A stretch of 64,000 bases of DNA from positions 1-64,000 of the forward strand of contig NZ_JAUKWP010000005.1 in the NCBI RefSeq assembly GCF_030504545.1, written 5' to 3'. Positions 34,652 to 43,217 of the stretch are shown piece by piece (position 1 is the stretch's first letter; each line of letters starts with the position of its first letter). This stretch comes from Lactobacillus sp. YT155. GTDB taxonomy: Bacteria > Bacillota > Bacilli > Lactobacillales > Lactobacillaceae. The notes under the pieces were generated by a model. It had not been told where the DNA came from, searched no databases, and worked only from the letters and a program-made list of their open reading frames with translations. Made by a program: the position numbers and the translations under genes.

Positions 34652-34672
34652 TTATACACATATCGTGTATAA
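34652..34672. promoter_or_regulatory. Putative TetR operator in the divergent region
   Basis: Perfect inverted repeat TTATACAC-ATATC-GTGTATAA. It overlaps a TATAAT-like element on the minus strand, close to the TetR start, so it probably mediates autorepression and control of the ABC pair. Confidence 0.7.
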
Positions 34673-34698
34673 ATTCACACAACAGTATGAATTGTCCA

Positions 34699-34726
34699 TT
34701 GAATCCCGATTTAATAAGCATAGAAT
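34699..34726 (+). promoter_or_regulatory. Promoter of the MacB-like ABC pair
   Basis: TTGAAT (34699-34704) and TAGAAT (34721-34726) with 16 bases between, 31 bases before the permease start codon. Confidence 0.6.
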
Positions 34727-34757
34727 AGGCCACACACTATTCAAAGGGGAAATAATT

Positions 34758-35813
34758 ATGTTCTTAGCACTTAAAGAAATTAAACATAGCAAATTAAAAT
34801 TCAGTCTCTTAACTTTAATAATTTTTCTAATTATCTTTTTAGTAATGTTCATTACTGGCTTGGCCAATGGACTCTCAAACGATGGCAAATCAGCCCTCAG
34901 CTCAACTGATATTCAAAGTTTCGTTCTTCAAAAAAATTCTAACAAACGTATTAGTCGATCAAATTTAACGACTAACGATATCGCCAAAATCAAGAAAGAT
35001 CACGATCAGCTTGTCCCACTAACCATCTCTCAAAGAACTGTCCAAAAAAGTTCTGATAAGAATAACAAAACTGATATTTCATTTTTTGCGATTGATGCCA
35101 AGAGTTTCTTAGCTCCAACAATTAGTGAAGGTAAAAAACTCGCCAACGATAATTCAAATAATGTCATTGCCAGTGAAAAACTCAAAAAACTTGGCTATAA
35201 AATTGGTGACAAATTCAAAGAAACAACCACTAATCAAGAATTCAAAATCACCGGTTTTACTTCTGAGAGTTCTTATTCACATACTCCAGTAATTTATCTC
35301 AATAATAAAGAGAACCAAAAAATTCTAACAACCGGAATCAACACTTTGGTTAGTCAAAAGAAAATTAGTAAGGTCAAAGGTTTTGATGTTGTAGATATTA
35401 ACTCAATTATTCAAAACATCCCTGGCTATTCTGAAGAGCAAGGTTCTTTATTAATGATGATTGGTTTTCTTTTTGCAATTTCCGTAGTTGTTTTGAGTGT
35501 TTTTTTCTACATCATCACCTTAGAAAAACTTCCACAGTTAGGAACTCTCAAAGCACTGGGAACTTCAACTAGGTATCTCGGCCTCAACTTAATCTCTCAA
35601 GCAGCACTCATTACTATCTTTTCATTAATTATTTCAGATGCTTTGATTTTAATTATGAAGATGTCACTACCTGCTTCAATGCCGTTTAGTTTAAGTACAA
35701 CGACACTATTAGGAACCAATCTCTTATTCATTGTTATTTCAATCATTAGCTCATCAATTTCGTTAATCAAAATAAGCAAAGTTGATCCAATTTCAGCAAT
35801 CGGAGGAAAATAA
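34758..35813 (+). CDS. FtsX/MacB-type ABC permease
   Basis: 351 residues from ATG at 34758 after AGGGGAAA (a long upstream ORF extension runs through the TetR promoter and is not used). One N-terminal membrane helix (about 14-36), an extracellular domain with a MacB-like core (about 40-220), then three C-terminal helices and the tail KISKVDPISAIGGK typical of FtsX-domain proteins. Together with the ATPase two bases after its stop it forms a mechanotransmission-type exporter, likely for peptides or envelope-active drugs. Regulated by the TetR proteins on both sides. Confidence 0.9.
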   Translation: MFLALKEIKHSKLKFSLLTLIIFLIIFLVMFITGLANGLSNDGKSALSSTDIQSFVLQKNSNKRISRSNLTTNDIAKIKKDHDQLVPLTISQRTVQKSSDKNNKTDISFFAIDAKSFLAPTISEGKKLANDNSNNVIASEKLKKLGYKIGDKFKETTTNQEFKITGFTSESSYSHTPVIYLNNKENQKILTTGINTLVSQKKISKVKGFDVVDINSIIQNIPGYSEEQGSLLMMIGFLFAISVVVLSVFFYIITLEKLPQLGTLKALGTSTRYLGLNLISQAALITIFSLIISDALILIMKMSLPASMPFSLSTTTLLGTNLLFIVISIISSSISLIKISKVDPISAIGGK

Positions 35814-35815
35814 AA

Positions 35816-36478
35816 ATGTCAGTCATGGAATTATCTAATGTTTCTAAGAGCTACCAAGATGGCAACGAAACAATCGAAGTTTTGAAAAACATTAATTTAT
35901 CAGTCAATGCCGGTGAATTCATTGCTATTGTTGGTCCAAGTGGCTCAGGGAAAAGCACCTTCTTGACGATGGCTGGAGCTCTCCTTCATCCAACTAATGG
36001 CTCAATTACAATTGACGATCAAGAAATCACTTCTGCTAGTGACAAAGTTTTGACAGATATTCGACTCAATAAACTTGGTTTCATTTTTCAAAGTGCCGAA
36101 CTAATTCCTTATCTCACAATAATTGATCAACTCAATTATATTGCCAAAATTGCCCACCTTAGAGACTACGAAAAGCATAATCTAGAATTATTAAAATCAA
36201 TTGGTCTTCAAGACCAACAACATAAATACCCCACCCAGCTTTCCGGTGGGCAAAGACAACGCGTGGCTATTGCTAGAAGTCTTGTCAATAATCCCAAGAT
36301 TATCCTAGCAGATGAACCAACTGCTAGCCTTGATTCGAAACGTGGTTTTGAAATTGTCAAAATGTTACAAGAAATTAGCCATACCAAAAACAAAGCCGTG
36401 GTAATGGTAACTCATGATGAAAGAGTACTTGATTTAGTTGATAAAGTTTACAAAATCGAAGATGGTCAATTAAGTTAA
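35816..36478 (+). CDS. MacB/LolD-type ABC ATP-binding protein
   Basis: 220 residues, the standard length. Walker [11 protein letters not shown]-loop [10 protein letters not shown], signature [12 protein letters not shown], Walker [14 protein letters not shown] and switch VTHDERV are complete. The AGAxLxPTxG segment ([12 protein letters not shown]) places it with FtsX-partner ATPases. Starts two bases after the permease stop, with GGAGG in the permease tail. Confidence 0.94.
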   Translation: MSVMELSNVSKSYQDGNETIEVLKNINLSVNAGEFIAIVGPSGSGKSTFLTMAGALLHPTNGSITIDDQEITSASDKVLTDIRLNKLGFIFQSAELIPYLTIIDQLNYIAKIAHLRDYEKHNLELLKSIGLQDQQHKYPTQLSGGQRQRVAIARSLVNNPKIILADEPTASLDSKRGFEIVKMLQEISHTKNKAVVMVTHDERVLDLVDKVYKIEDGQLS

Positions 36479-36486
36479 CAAGCAAC

Positions 36487-36518
36487 AAAAATGCCCTACA
36501 ATTCTATGTAAGGCATTA
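36487..36518 (-). terminator. Rho-independent terminator
   Basis: AATGCCCTACA pairs with TGTAAGGCATT (one mismatch); on the minus strand TTTTTGTTG follows. The stop codon of TetR regulator 2 lies inside the stem. It ends the PH-protein/TetR unit. Confidence 0.8.
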
Positions 36519-37055
36519 AAATATTACTAACCATGGTTGTAAGTTGTTCAACATCTTTTTCTTCAAACTTATGTGATTTCAAAACGGTGTCTTCCAAAAA
36601 TCCGATGGTGCCCCAACAAACGAAATTCAAGGCTCTTATTGCATCAATTCCTACTTTGAGTTTTAATACTTCCTTAGCACGCTTAATGGTCATTTCGGCC
36701 ACTTTACTCATTAACGAAGAATTAGAATTTTTATATAATGCATCAAAAGTTACTAAATTATCAGAGACAAATTTCAAAATGTGCCGGAAGTATCCATAAT
36801 CATCGTTTACTTCTGAATAATCATTCACCATCAACAAGAACCTAGTCAAGGTATCATCCTCGACTTGTTCTTTCAAATCGTAAATATCTTCATAATAAAC
36901 ATAAAAAGTCCGTCGATTAACTTTTGCTAAAGTTGTTACTTCCACGATAGTAATTTTTTCAATGGGCTTTTTTGCTAGCAAGGAAATAAAACTGGTTTCG
37001 ATCTTCTTTCTAGTTTGTAAAGCTCTTGTGTCAGCCGTTTTTTCTCGACTCCCAT
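36496..37055 (-). CDS. TetR-family regulator 2, N-terminus out of frame
   Basis: Paralogue of regulator 1: ITIVEVTTLAKVNRRTFYVYYEDIYDL and the same C-terminal domain. The uninterrupted reading frame with a start codon begins only at a TTG (36981), inside helix 1 of the DNA-binding domain. An ATG at 37055, two bases after the upstream gene stop, opens MGVEKK in another frame that soon ends. One extra A in the six-A run at 37038-37043 would give MGVEKKTADTRALQTRKKIETSF joined to LLAKKPIEK, matching regulator 1. So the gene is broken, slips during expression, or the read lacks one A. The 36496-36981 part is certain. Confidence 0.7.
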
Positions 37056-37057
37056 TT

Positions 37058-38551
37058 TTATATAGCGCGATACCAACTCATTAATTCATTAATTATTTTT
37101 TCTGGTAAATAACCCAAATTAATTGATTTACCACTTGCTCCTGATCGGTAGTGAACCTTAACACTAGCTAGTTTTTTCTTCTCTAGCCAGACACTTTGTT
37201 TTTTAACCAAACTCTGGACTTTATCAATCTTAAATAATACTTGGCTTTGCGAATACATTGTATTGAATTTCAAGCCAACAAACTCTTGGTCAATAACAAA
37301 AATATTTGCACGTAGAGCTTCCATTAAGGACGGCATAATAACTAACCATAGACAAAAAATCACTACTGCTAGCGTTGTATAGAAGCTCTTGAACACTAAC
37401 ACGTCGGCTGCTACTCCAGCAACGATGAATGGCAGCGACCAAAGAAGTGCATTTCTAAGGTTGTAATAGATAGTACTTCCCAGACGAGTGTTTTTTTGAT
37501 ATTTAATCTCGGGAAATTCTTCGAAGAATTCGGCTAAGAATTCGCGAGTCTTATCAGTACCGATTATTGGCATTACAGTTAGATTCTTTTCAGTATCTTT
37601 TTTATTAGAGTTAGAAATAATTACTAACTGAATGGTTTCAATTTTCAATAGTTTTCTTATCCAAGTCTGATGAATCTTGATTGCCTGAATCCGATCAGTT
37701 TCAATCGAAACAGTTCTTGTTTGAATTAATCCATATTTCACGTTCAATCTTCCCGGAGTTTTTGTCAAAGTGAAATTGAAGTATCTAATCACTAATAACA
37801 AAATTGAAACTAAATATAGTAACAACAAGAAGAGTAACGAAGCACCGATTGCGAAACTAATTCCGAAATGTTCTATCGAAAAATTGACATACATCATGTC
37901 TTTAAAACCTTCAGGGACGTCATTAAAGAATCTTGCCGAATAACCAATTAACACTACCGCAGCAGTAAGAAAATAAGTTGAAGTAGCTGAATATAATAAA
38001 AGATTCTTAGTCGAAATCTTATATTCAGAAATGATTTTCGTTTTGTTTTTTTCTGGTTCAACAACAGTAGTTGGCTCTGCTTGAACCTTTAACTCATCAA
38101 CTTGATTACGATGAGCTTCGATTTCATCTTTTAAGGACATATCAACCGCTGACAAAGTTACTTCCGGACCTTTTTTGTCATTTCCAGCGGTTTCAATTTC
38201 CAACTGTGTCAAATTCAATGGCTTCAAAAAGAACCATTGATTCACGGTAATATTTTGAATGCGATCATATGGAATGTGATTTACTTTTTTGACAATAATC
38301 CCACTATTCACTTTGATATCACGATCTCTAATCTCAAATGAAAATGTGAAATAACGCAATGCTGAAATCACCACCAGCAAAACAAAGGCCACTACAATTG
38401 CTAAAAGGCTCCACAGAATTCCTTGAATTCCCAATGAAGAAATTAGCCCTACCATTGAGAAAATTAATGGCACGATCAATTCTCTGATAGTTTTAATTAA
38501 AAAATAGACTACCGAAATGGGATGAAGTCGTCTGACTTGTTTAGAGGTCAT
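37058..38551 (-). CDS. PH-domain membrane protein, YdbT-like
   Basis: 497 residues with three bacterial PH (bPH2) domains, each following a pair of membrane helices. Repeated core motifs are visible: IKVNSGIIVKKVNHIPYDRIQNI, LNVKYGLIQTRTVSIETDRIQAI and a C-terminal YSQSQVLFKIDKVQSL. A charged insertion occurs at about residues 152-170. Bacillus YdbS/YdbT form a similar pair, and YdbT was linked to resistance against a bacteriocin-like compound. Its start overlaps the YdbS-like gene by 11 bases; GGAGG precedes it. Confidence 0.88.
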   Translation of the reverse strand: MTSKQVRRLHPISVVYFLIKTIRELIVPLIFSMVGLISSLGIQGILWSLLAIVVAFVLLVVISALRYFTFSFEIRDRDIKVNSGIIVKKVNHIPYDRIQNITVNQWFFLKPLNLTQLEIETAGNDKKGPEVTLSAVDMSLKDEIEAHRNQVDELKVQAEPTTVVEPEKNKTKIISEYKISTKNLLLYSATSTYFLTAAVVLIGYSARFFNDVPEGFKDMMYVNFSIEHFGISFAIGASLLFLLLLYLVSILLLVIRYFNFTLTKTPGRLNVKYGLIQTRTVSIETDRIQAIKIHQTWIRKLLKIETIQLVIISNSNKKDTEKNLTVMPIIGTDKTREFLAEFFEEFPEIKYQKNTRLGSTIYYNLRNALLWSLPFIVAGVAADVLVFKSFYTTLAVVIFCLWLVIMPSLMEALRANIFVIDQEFVGLKFNTMYSQSQVLFKIDKVQSLVKKQSVWLEKKKLASVKVHYRSGASGKSINLGYLPEKIINELMSWYRAI

Positions 38552-39023
38552 TTCTAGCCTCCTTCGCCAATTTCATAATTAGATCTTTTAGTTCTTGTGC
38601 CATATCACCAGTTAACCCATCAATCTTATGATTTTCAGCAGCAGTAACAATACTTACCTCATGGAGTTTAAACATTTGCAGAATTGGTCCTTGTTTCATG
38701 GTGACATTTTGAACTCTGGCAATAGGAATAACGATTTGTTTTCGCAAGAAAAATCCTTTATGTAATTCCACCCGATTTTCGGTAATATTGAAGGTCCAAA
38801 AATTCCAACGGTACGGAATAATTGCTAGTTGTACAACAAAAATAATAATTATAATTGCAAGAATCGCCCAAAGATAAATTGAAAAGGTATTATCCTCGAC
38901 GGTAACAGGTATTAATAATTTTGCCGGGATCCAAATTATTAAAAAGAAGATTAAAGTAAATATTGCATGCAATCCCCAAATACTTCTAATAGCTTTAGGT
39001 AGCTTTTCTAACTTGTTTTCCAT
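38541..39023 (-). CDS. PH-domain membrane protein, YdbS-like
   Basis: 160 residues, two membrane helices (about 20-42 and 48-70) followed by one bPH2 domain with ENRVELHKGFFLRKQIVIPIARVQNVTMKQGP. The start at 39023 fits AGAAGGA; an ATG at 39032 overlaps that site. Partner of the YdbT-like protein with overlapping genes. Exact function is unknown; it is thought to act at the membrane in stress or bacteriocin tolerance. Confidence 0.88.
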   Translation of the reverse strand: MENKLEKLPKAIRSIWGLHAIFTLIFFLIIWIPAKLLIPVTVEDNTFSIYLWAILAIIIIIFVVQLAIIPYRWNFWTFNITENRVELHKGFFLRKQIVIPIARVQNVTMKQGPILQMFKLHEVSIVTAAENHKIDGLTGDMAQELKDLIMKLAKEARNDL

Positions 39024-39165
39024 ATAATTCATCCTTCTAAATCAATTTGATTTTAATTATACCTGAAAAATAAGACCGACAAAAGTTCGCAAATATCTAT
39101 TTTAAAAACGTTCGTTAAAGCTTATAATGGACACTGCATGTTGTTTACAAATAAGAGGATATGAA

Positions 39166-40272
39166 ATGGCAGTAATATTTAAAAAGATTGCCAGCGACAA
39201 AGTGCTATTAATTGCTTTTGTGGCTGCTATTATTACTAGTTTTTTAAGTGCCCCACACATTATTCAAGATATCAACTGGCATATGATAGGATCGTTGCTT
39301 TCAATGATGCTACTTGTTCAAGTCTATGAATACCTGGATTTTCTTGAATATATTGCAACTGAATTAAGTATAAAAGCTAAAACTGTCCGCCAGTTGATGG
39401 TTGTGATTGTCTGTCTTTCATTCTTTGGAGCAATGGTTTTAACAAATGATATTACTATCCTAACCATGATTCCCCTCTTTCATAAAATGGCGAAACATTT
39501 AAAGATCAACCCGGTTATGCCGGTAATTCTCATCGCCGTATCTTCCAACTTAGGAAGTATTTTCACTCCCTTTGGTAATGCCCATAACTTATATGTTTTA
39601 TCGCATTACAATTTATCAATTACACAGTTTTTCAAAATGTCAGCGCCAATTTCAATTATCAGTTTTGTGGTCTTGTTGCTACTAACAATGACTTTCCCTA
39701 AGCAAGAAATTCAAGCTCGAGAATTGAAAAAAATTGTCTTAAATAAACCAGCTCTAGCAATTACCTTTGCAATTACCATCTTGTTCTTTTTGAGTATTTT
39801 TTCATTTATTCCAATTTGGATTCCACTTATCTTTTCAATTGTGTGGACCCTTCTTCTCAACTATCATGTTACCGAAGCAGTTGATTACGCCTTGTTATTA
39901 ACCTTTATGTGCTTTGGGGTGGCTGTTGGTAATGCTAGTCGCATTCCCGAAGTCGTACAATTGTTCAAATTTTTAGAAAAAGATCCCATGAGTATCTACT
40001 TAACTAGTTTAATTACCAGTCAATTCATGAGTAACGTTCCGACAACAATTTTAGTTTCACAATTTACCAAAGATGTTACTGCTGTTTTCTTAGGAACTAA
40101 TTTGGCAGGAATCGGGACAGTCATTTCTTCAATGGCTAACCTCTTAACTTTCAAGCAATACAATTTCTTCTTCAAAGTTAAACCATTAAGATTCTTAGTA
40201 ACTTTCTTTGTAGTTGATTTACTATTATTGATTTTATTTGGTGTTATCGGTGCCTTTCTAATTTATATCTAA
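39166..40272 (+). CDS. SLC13/ArsB-like anion permease
   Basis: 368 residues, about 10 membrane segments, start at 39166 after AGAGGATA. The ion-transporter superfamily layout is visible: VLTNDITILTMIPLF in the first half and a second half ending VMSNVPTTILVSQFT-like (FMSNVPTTILVSQF), plus VSSNLGSIFTPFGNAHNL. Paired TND and SNVP hairpins are typical of this superfamily (citrate, arsenite, Na+/H+ or dicarboxylate carriers). The substrate is probably a carboxylate or oxyanion. Monocistronic with its own terminator. Confidence 0.82.
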   Translation: MAVIFKKIASDKVLLIAFVAAIITSFLSAPHIIQDINWHMIGSLLSMMLLVQVYEYLDFLEYIATELSIKAKTVRQLMVVIVCLSFFGAMVLTNDITILTMIPLFHKMAKHLKINPVMPVILIAVSSNLGSIFTPFGNAHNLYVLSHYNLSITQFFKMSAPISIISFVVLLLLTMTFPKQEIQARELKKIVLNKPALAITFAITILFFLSIFSFIPIWIPLIFSIVWTLLLNYHVTEAVDYALLLTFMCFGVAVGNASRIPEVVQLFKFLEKDPMSIYLTSLITSQFMSNVPTTILVSQFTKDVTAVFLGTNLAGIGTVISSMANLLTFKQYNFFFKVKPLRFLVTFFVVDLLLLILFGVIGAFLIYI

Positions 40273-40305
40273 CAAAAAAAGCCTGAAAACTTCAGGCTTT
40301 TTTCT
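40273..40305 (+). terminator. Bidirectional terminator
   Basis: AAAAAAAGCCTGAA-AAC-TTCAGGCTTTTTT between the convergent permease and aldo/keto reductase genes. Confidence 0.92.
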
Positions 40306-41143
40306 ATTCAACAATTTTTTCATCAGGGTCAGTCCCTGGTAAATCTTCTAAGCGTTTCATATCTTCAGGTTCAATCGCAAAATCTACTTGAGTATTTTCA
40401 ACGATATGGTCTTTACCTACTGCCTTAGGCAATGGCAAGGTTCCGTGTTGTAAACAATATCTAATTGCTAATTGTGCAGGAGTAACTCCATATTTATGGG
40501 CAATCTCTTCAATTACTGGATGTTCAATTAAATGACCCGTAGCAAGTGGTGAATAAGCCTCCACCAAGATATTATTATCGGTACAAAAATCTCTGACTTT
40601 TTCTTGATCAAAGCCAATGAAATATCTAATTTGGTTAACCATTGGTTGAACTTTGGCATCTTTAATAATGTTCTCTAAATCGAGAATACCGAAGTTCGCA
40701 ACACCGATTGCCTTTACTTTTCCTGTTTCGTAAAGTTCTTCGAAAGCCTTCCAGACAATCATATTATCTCGGTCATGAATGTTCCCACTATCATTCCATG
40801 GCCAAGGTGCTTGAAGTAAATACAAGTCAAGATAATCAGTCTGCAAATTTTCTACAGTTCGATCAAACTCTTCAAATACTTCATCGTAAGTCATCACTTC
40901 TGGTGGTAATTTTGACGAGATAAAAACATCCTTACGATCAATACTTGATTCTTTAATGGCTTTACCAATACTACTTTCATTGGCATATTTCTTAGCTGTA
41001 TCAAAGTTTCTATAACCAGCCGCAAGTGCATCCTTAGCAGTTACATAAGCTGGATCTCCTCCAGGAATTTTCCAAGTTCCAAAACCAAGTTTGGGAACTT
41101 CAATTCCGTTAGCAAGTACATAAGATTCGTTAATAATACTCAT
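40304..41143 (-). CDS. Aldo/keto reductase with a substituted catalytic His
   Basis: 279 residues, (beta/alpha)8 barrel of the AKR superfamily (2,5-diketogluconate reductase/AKR5-like). Catalytic tetrad positions: Asp in NFDTAKKY, Tyr in the same segment (YANE), Lys in FISSKL, but the fourth, normally His in DLYLIHxP, is Gln here (DLYLLQAPWPW). NADPH-binding end SPLATGHLIE and PLPKAVGKDHIVENTQV are normal. It may still reduce carbonyls slowly or have changed specificity, since some AKRs work with a replaced His. RBS AAAGGAGG. Divergent from the deoxyribosyltransferase gene. Confidence 0.9.
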   Translation of the reverse strand: MSIINESYVLANGIEVPKLGFGTWKIPGGDPAYVTAKDALAAGYRNFDTAKKYANESSIGKAIKESSIDRKDVFISSKLPPEVMTYDEVFEEFDRTVENLQTDYLDLYLLQAPWPWNDSGNIHDRDNMIVWKAFEELYETGKVKAIGVANFGILDLENIIKDAKVQPMVNQIRYFIGFDQEKVRDFCTDNNILVEAYSPLATGHLIEHPVIEEIAHKYGVTPAQLAIRYCLQHGTLPLPKAVGKDHIVENTQVDFAIEPEDMKRLEDLPGTDPDEKIVE

Positions 41144-41213
41144 AGCAAAAACCTCCTTTTATGATGTAGTTATTATGTCATGTCTAAATCAATTTTACTA
41201 ACAAAACACACTA

Positions 41214-41242
41214 TTGAATGTTCGCCTAGAATCCTTTATGAT
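41214..41242 (+). promoter_or_regulatory. Promoter of deoxyribosyltransferase 1
   Basis: TTGAAT (41214-41219) and TATGAT (41237-41242), 17 bases apart, 32 bases before the start codon. Confidence 0.75.
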
Positions 41243-41274
41243 ATTAAGCAACGCTGTAACAGAAAGGGAACAAT

Positions 41275-41721
41275 ATGACTAAAAAAGTCTATCTAGCAGG
41301 TCCATTTTTTGACGAAAAAAATGAACAAAGAAATCGTGCTCAAAAAGCTTTTGAAGCACTTCAAAAAAACCCCACAGTTGGTGATATCTATCTACCAATG
41401 AATAATCAGGAAGCTGACTATCCAGAATTATCACTTGAGTGGAGTAAAGAAGTTTATCAACGTGACATCAACGCAATGGAAAATGCTGATGCTATCGTCG
41501 CAATTCACGACTTTGAAGGTCATGGTATGGACGAAGGTACAGCTTTTGAAATCGGTTGGGCAGTTGGTAAGAAATATATTGTTCTGTTCCAAGAAAAAGA
41601 AGCAGCTGTCAACGTAATGCCCTTACAAGCTGCCAATTATTTTACTAGATCATTCGACGAGTTAAGTACCATCGACTTTGATAACGAAGAACAAAAAGAA
41701 TACGACGGTGAAATAATATAA
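41275..41721 (+). CDS. Nucleoside 2-deoxyribosyltransferase 1
   Basis: 148 residues. It swaps the base of 2'-deoxyribonucleosides in the cytoplasm for purine/pyrimidine salvage, an activity typical of lactobacilli lacking other routes. Family marks: KVYLAGPFF at the N-terminus, DADAI-type strand (ENADAIVAIHDF) and MDEGTAFEIGWAVG with the nucleophile Glu. A second member (55438-55896) is only moderately similar, so the two may differ in base preference (type I purine-purine versus type II). Single gene with promoter and terminator. Confidence 0.93.
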   Translation: MTKKVYLAGPFFDEKNEQRNRAQKAFEALQKNPTVGDIYLPMNNQEADYPELSLEWSKEVYQRDINAMENADAIVAIHDFEGHGMDEGTAFEIGWAVGKKYIVLFQEKEAAVNVMPLQAANYFTRSFDELSTIDFDNEEQKEYDGEII

Positions 41722-41745
41722 ATGCCTCTTCTAAGAGGCTTTTTC
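41722..41745 (+). terminator. Rho-independent terminator
   Basis: GCCTCTT-CT-AAGAGGC followed by five T, directly after the deoxyribosyltransferase 1 stop codon. Confidence 0.9.
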
Positions 41746-41839
41746 ATTGTCTTCTAATTGTATATTAACTTATTTATAAAACTAGGTTATTATGAAATAA
41801 GCATTGTTGTAAATATTTTCTATGAAACTAGGTAAAAAA

Positions 41840-43189
41840 ATGTCATATATAAAAAATCTGAGCACCTTTAAAAAAGTACTTTATGCTTCATTTATTTTAA
41901 TTTTATTATTCAATTTAGTAATCCCATCTCTCTCAGGAGACGATCTTTTCTACTACAATGCCATTAGTGGTCACAGTTTTAACGGCCAATTTTTAAATGA
42001 TTTACCAAAATTTATTTTCTCAAGATATCATATCTGGAGTTCTAGAGTTGTGATTGAATTCTTCCTAACATTTTTAACTCAACATGTTTTCATTTGGAAA
42101 ATATTAGCTACTGGAGTAACTTGTCTGTATATTATCCTTATGAATTACTACTTCAACACAAGAAAATCTCTAAATATTTTACTAGTTATCCTTACAACTT
42201 TATTTTCACTTCCAAATTCTTTTTTCAGTGAAACAGGTTGGATTGCAACCACGACTAACTACTTTTGGGCAATCACCTTTGCATTAGCCGCTTTCTATCC
42301 TTTCTTTCAGAAGTTGATGAAGAGAAAAATTAACTGGTTTTTCTACTCAGCAGCGTTAATAATTCAAATTTTTGCAAGTAATCAAGAGCAAATTAATGCT
42401 TGTTTCTTAGGTTTAACTACGTGTTTGATCGTTTATCTTGCATTTCAAAAACAAAAAATTTGGATCTTGTTACCTAACTGGGTACTTTCAATAGGTGGGG
42501 CAATCTTTTCTCTAACTACCCCTGGCAACAAATTACGTTACGCATCAGAGTTGAAACACTGGTTCCCAGACTATGCTCATTTTGGTCTTCTTAGAAAATT
42601 GGAATTAGGTTTTTCCTCAACTGGCAAAGCAACTTTTTTTGATTTTAACTTGAGCGCACTTCTTTTCTTTATAGTTTTAGCATTGTTGTCTCTTCTAATA
42701 ATAAAAAATAAGTATTTAAAAATGATGACACTTGTTCCTCTAATTACTAACATTATGTTTTATATATTTAAAATTAACCGCCCTAATCCAAACTCTGTGG
42801 ATGATTTAACCAATAACTTTTTAAAACATTTTACAAATTTTGGAACTGATATTTCTTTAAAAAATCCTAGATCAATAATGCCTGATTTGTTCATACTCAT
42901 ACTACTTATTATTACAACTGTTTCCATTTGGTTAATCATTGAAAATCATAAAAAGGCCCTGCTAATAATCATCTTATTGGCAATGGGCTTTGCATCTAAA
43001 TTTATCATGGCTTTTTCACCTACCATATGGGCATCGGGAATTCGAGTCAATTTTTCGTTATATGTTAGTCTTATAATGGCAACTCTAATTTTACTCAATG
43101 AGTATGAAATTAAAAATCCCGAAGGTATGACTAAATTCATGAATTTGTATATTCCTTCCGCAATAGTAGCAGGTATTCTTATGTTTTAA
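41840..43189 (+). CDS. Polytopic membrane protein, DUF6056-like
   Basis: 449 residues from ATG at 41840, which has TAGGT upstream (the ATG at 41822 has none). About 10-11 membrane segments with an outside loop after helix 1 containing SGDDLFYYN and SRYHIWSSRVVIEFF. The SxDD after the first helix resembles the catalytic acidic pair of GT-C glycosyltransferases and the DUF6056/GtrII-like proteins. It may glycosylate a surface polymer; no substrate is visible. Flanked by terminators, so expressed alone. Confidence 0.65.
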   Translation: MSYIKNLSTFKKVLYASFILILLFNLVIPSLSGDDLFYYNAISGHSFNGQFLNDLPKFIFSRYHIWSSRVVIEFFLTFLTQHVFIWKILATGVTCLYIILMNYYFNTRKSLNILLVILTTLFSLPNSFFSETGWIATTTNYFWAITFALAAFYPFFQKLMKRKINWFFYSAALIIQIFASNQEQINACFLGLTTCLIVYLAFQKQKIWILLPNWVLSIGGAIFSLTTPGNKLRYASELKHWFPDYAHFGLLRKLELGFSSTGKATFFDFNLSALLFFIVLALLSLLIIKNKYLKMMTLVPLITNIMFYIFKINRPNPNSVDDLTNNFLKHFTNFGTDISLKNPRSIMPDLFILILLIITTVSIWLIIENHKKALLIIILLAMGFASKFIMAFSPTIWASGIRVNFSLYVSLIMATLILLNEYEIKNPEGMTKFMNLYIPSAIVAGILMF

Positions 43190-43217
43190 AAAGAGACTCT
43201 AACGAGTCTCTTTTTTA
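43187..43217 (+). terminator. Bidirectional terminator
   Basis: AAAAAGAGACTC-TAAC-GAGTCTCTTTTTT between two convergent genes; its right arm covers the HD-hydrolase stop region. Confidence 0.92.

Noticed and set aside
34524-34757. N-terminal extension of the FtsX-type permease
   Set aside because: It would run through the TetR gene start, operator and promoter; the ATG at 34758 has a good ribosome binding site and gives the normal first helix.
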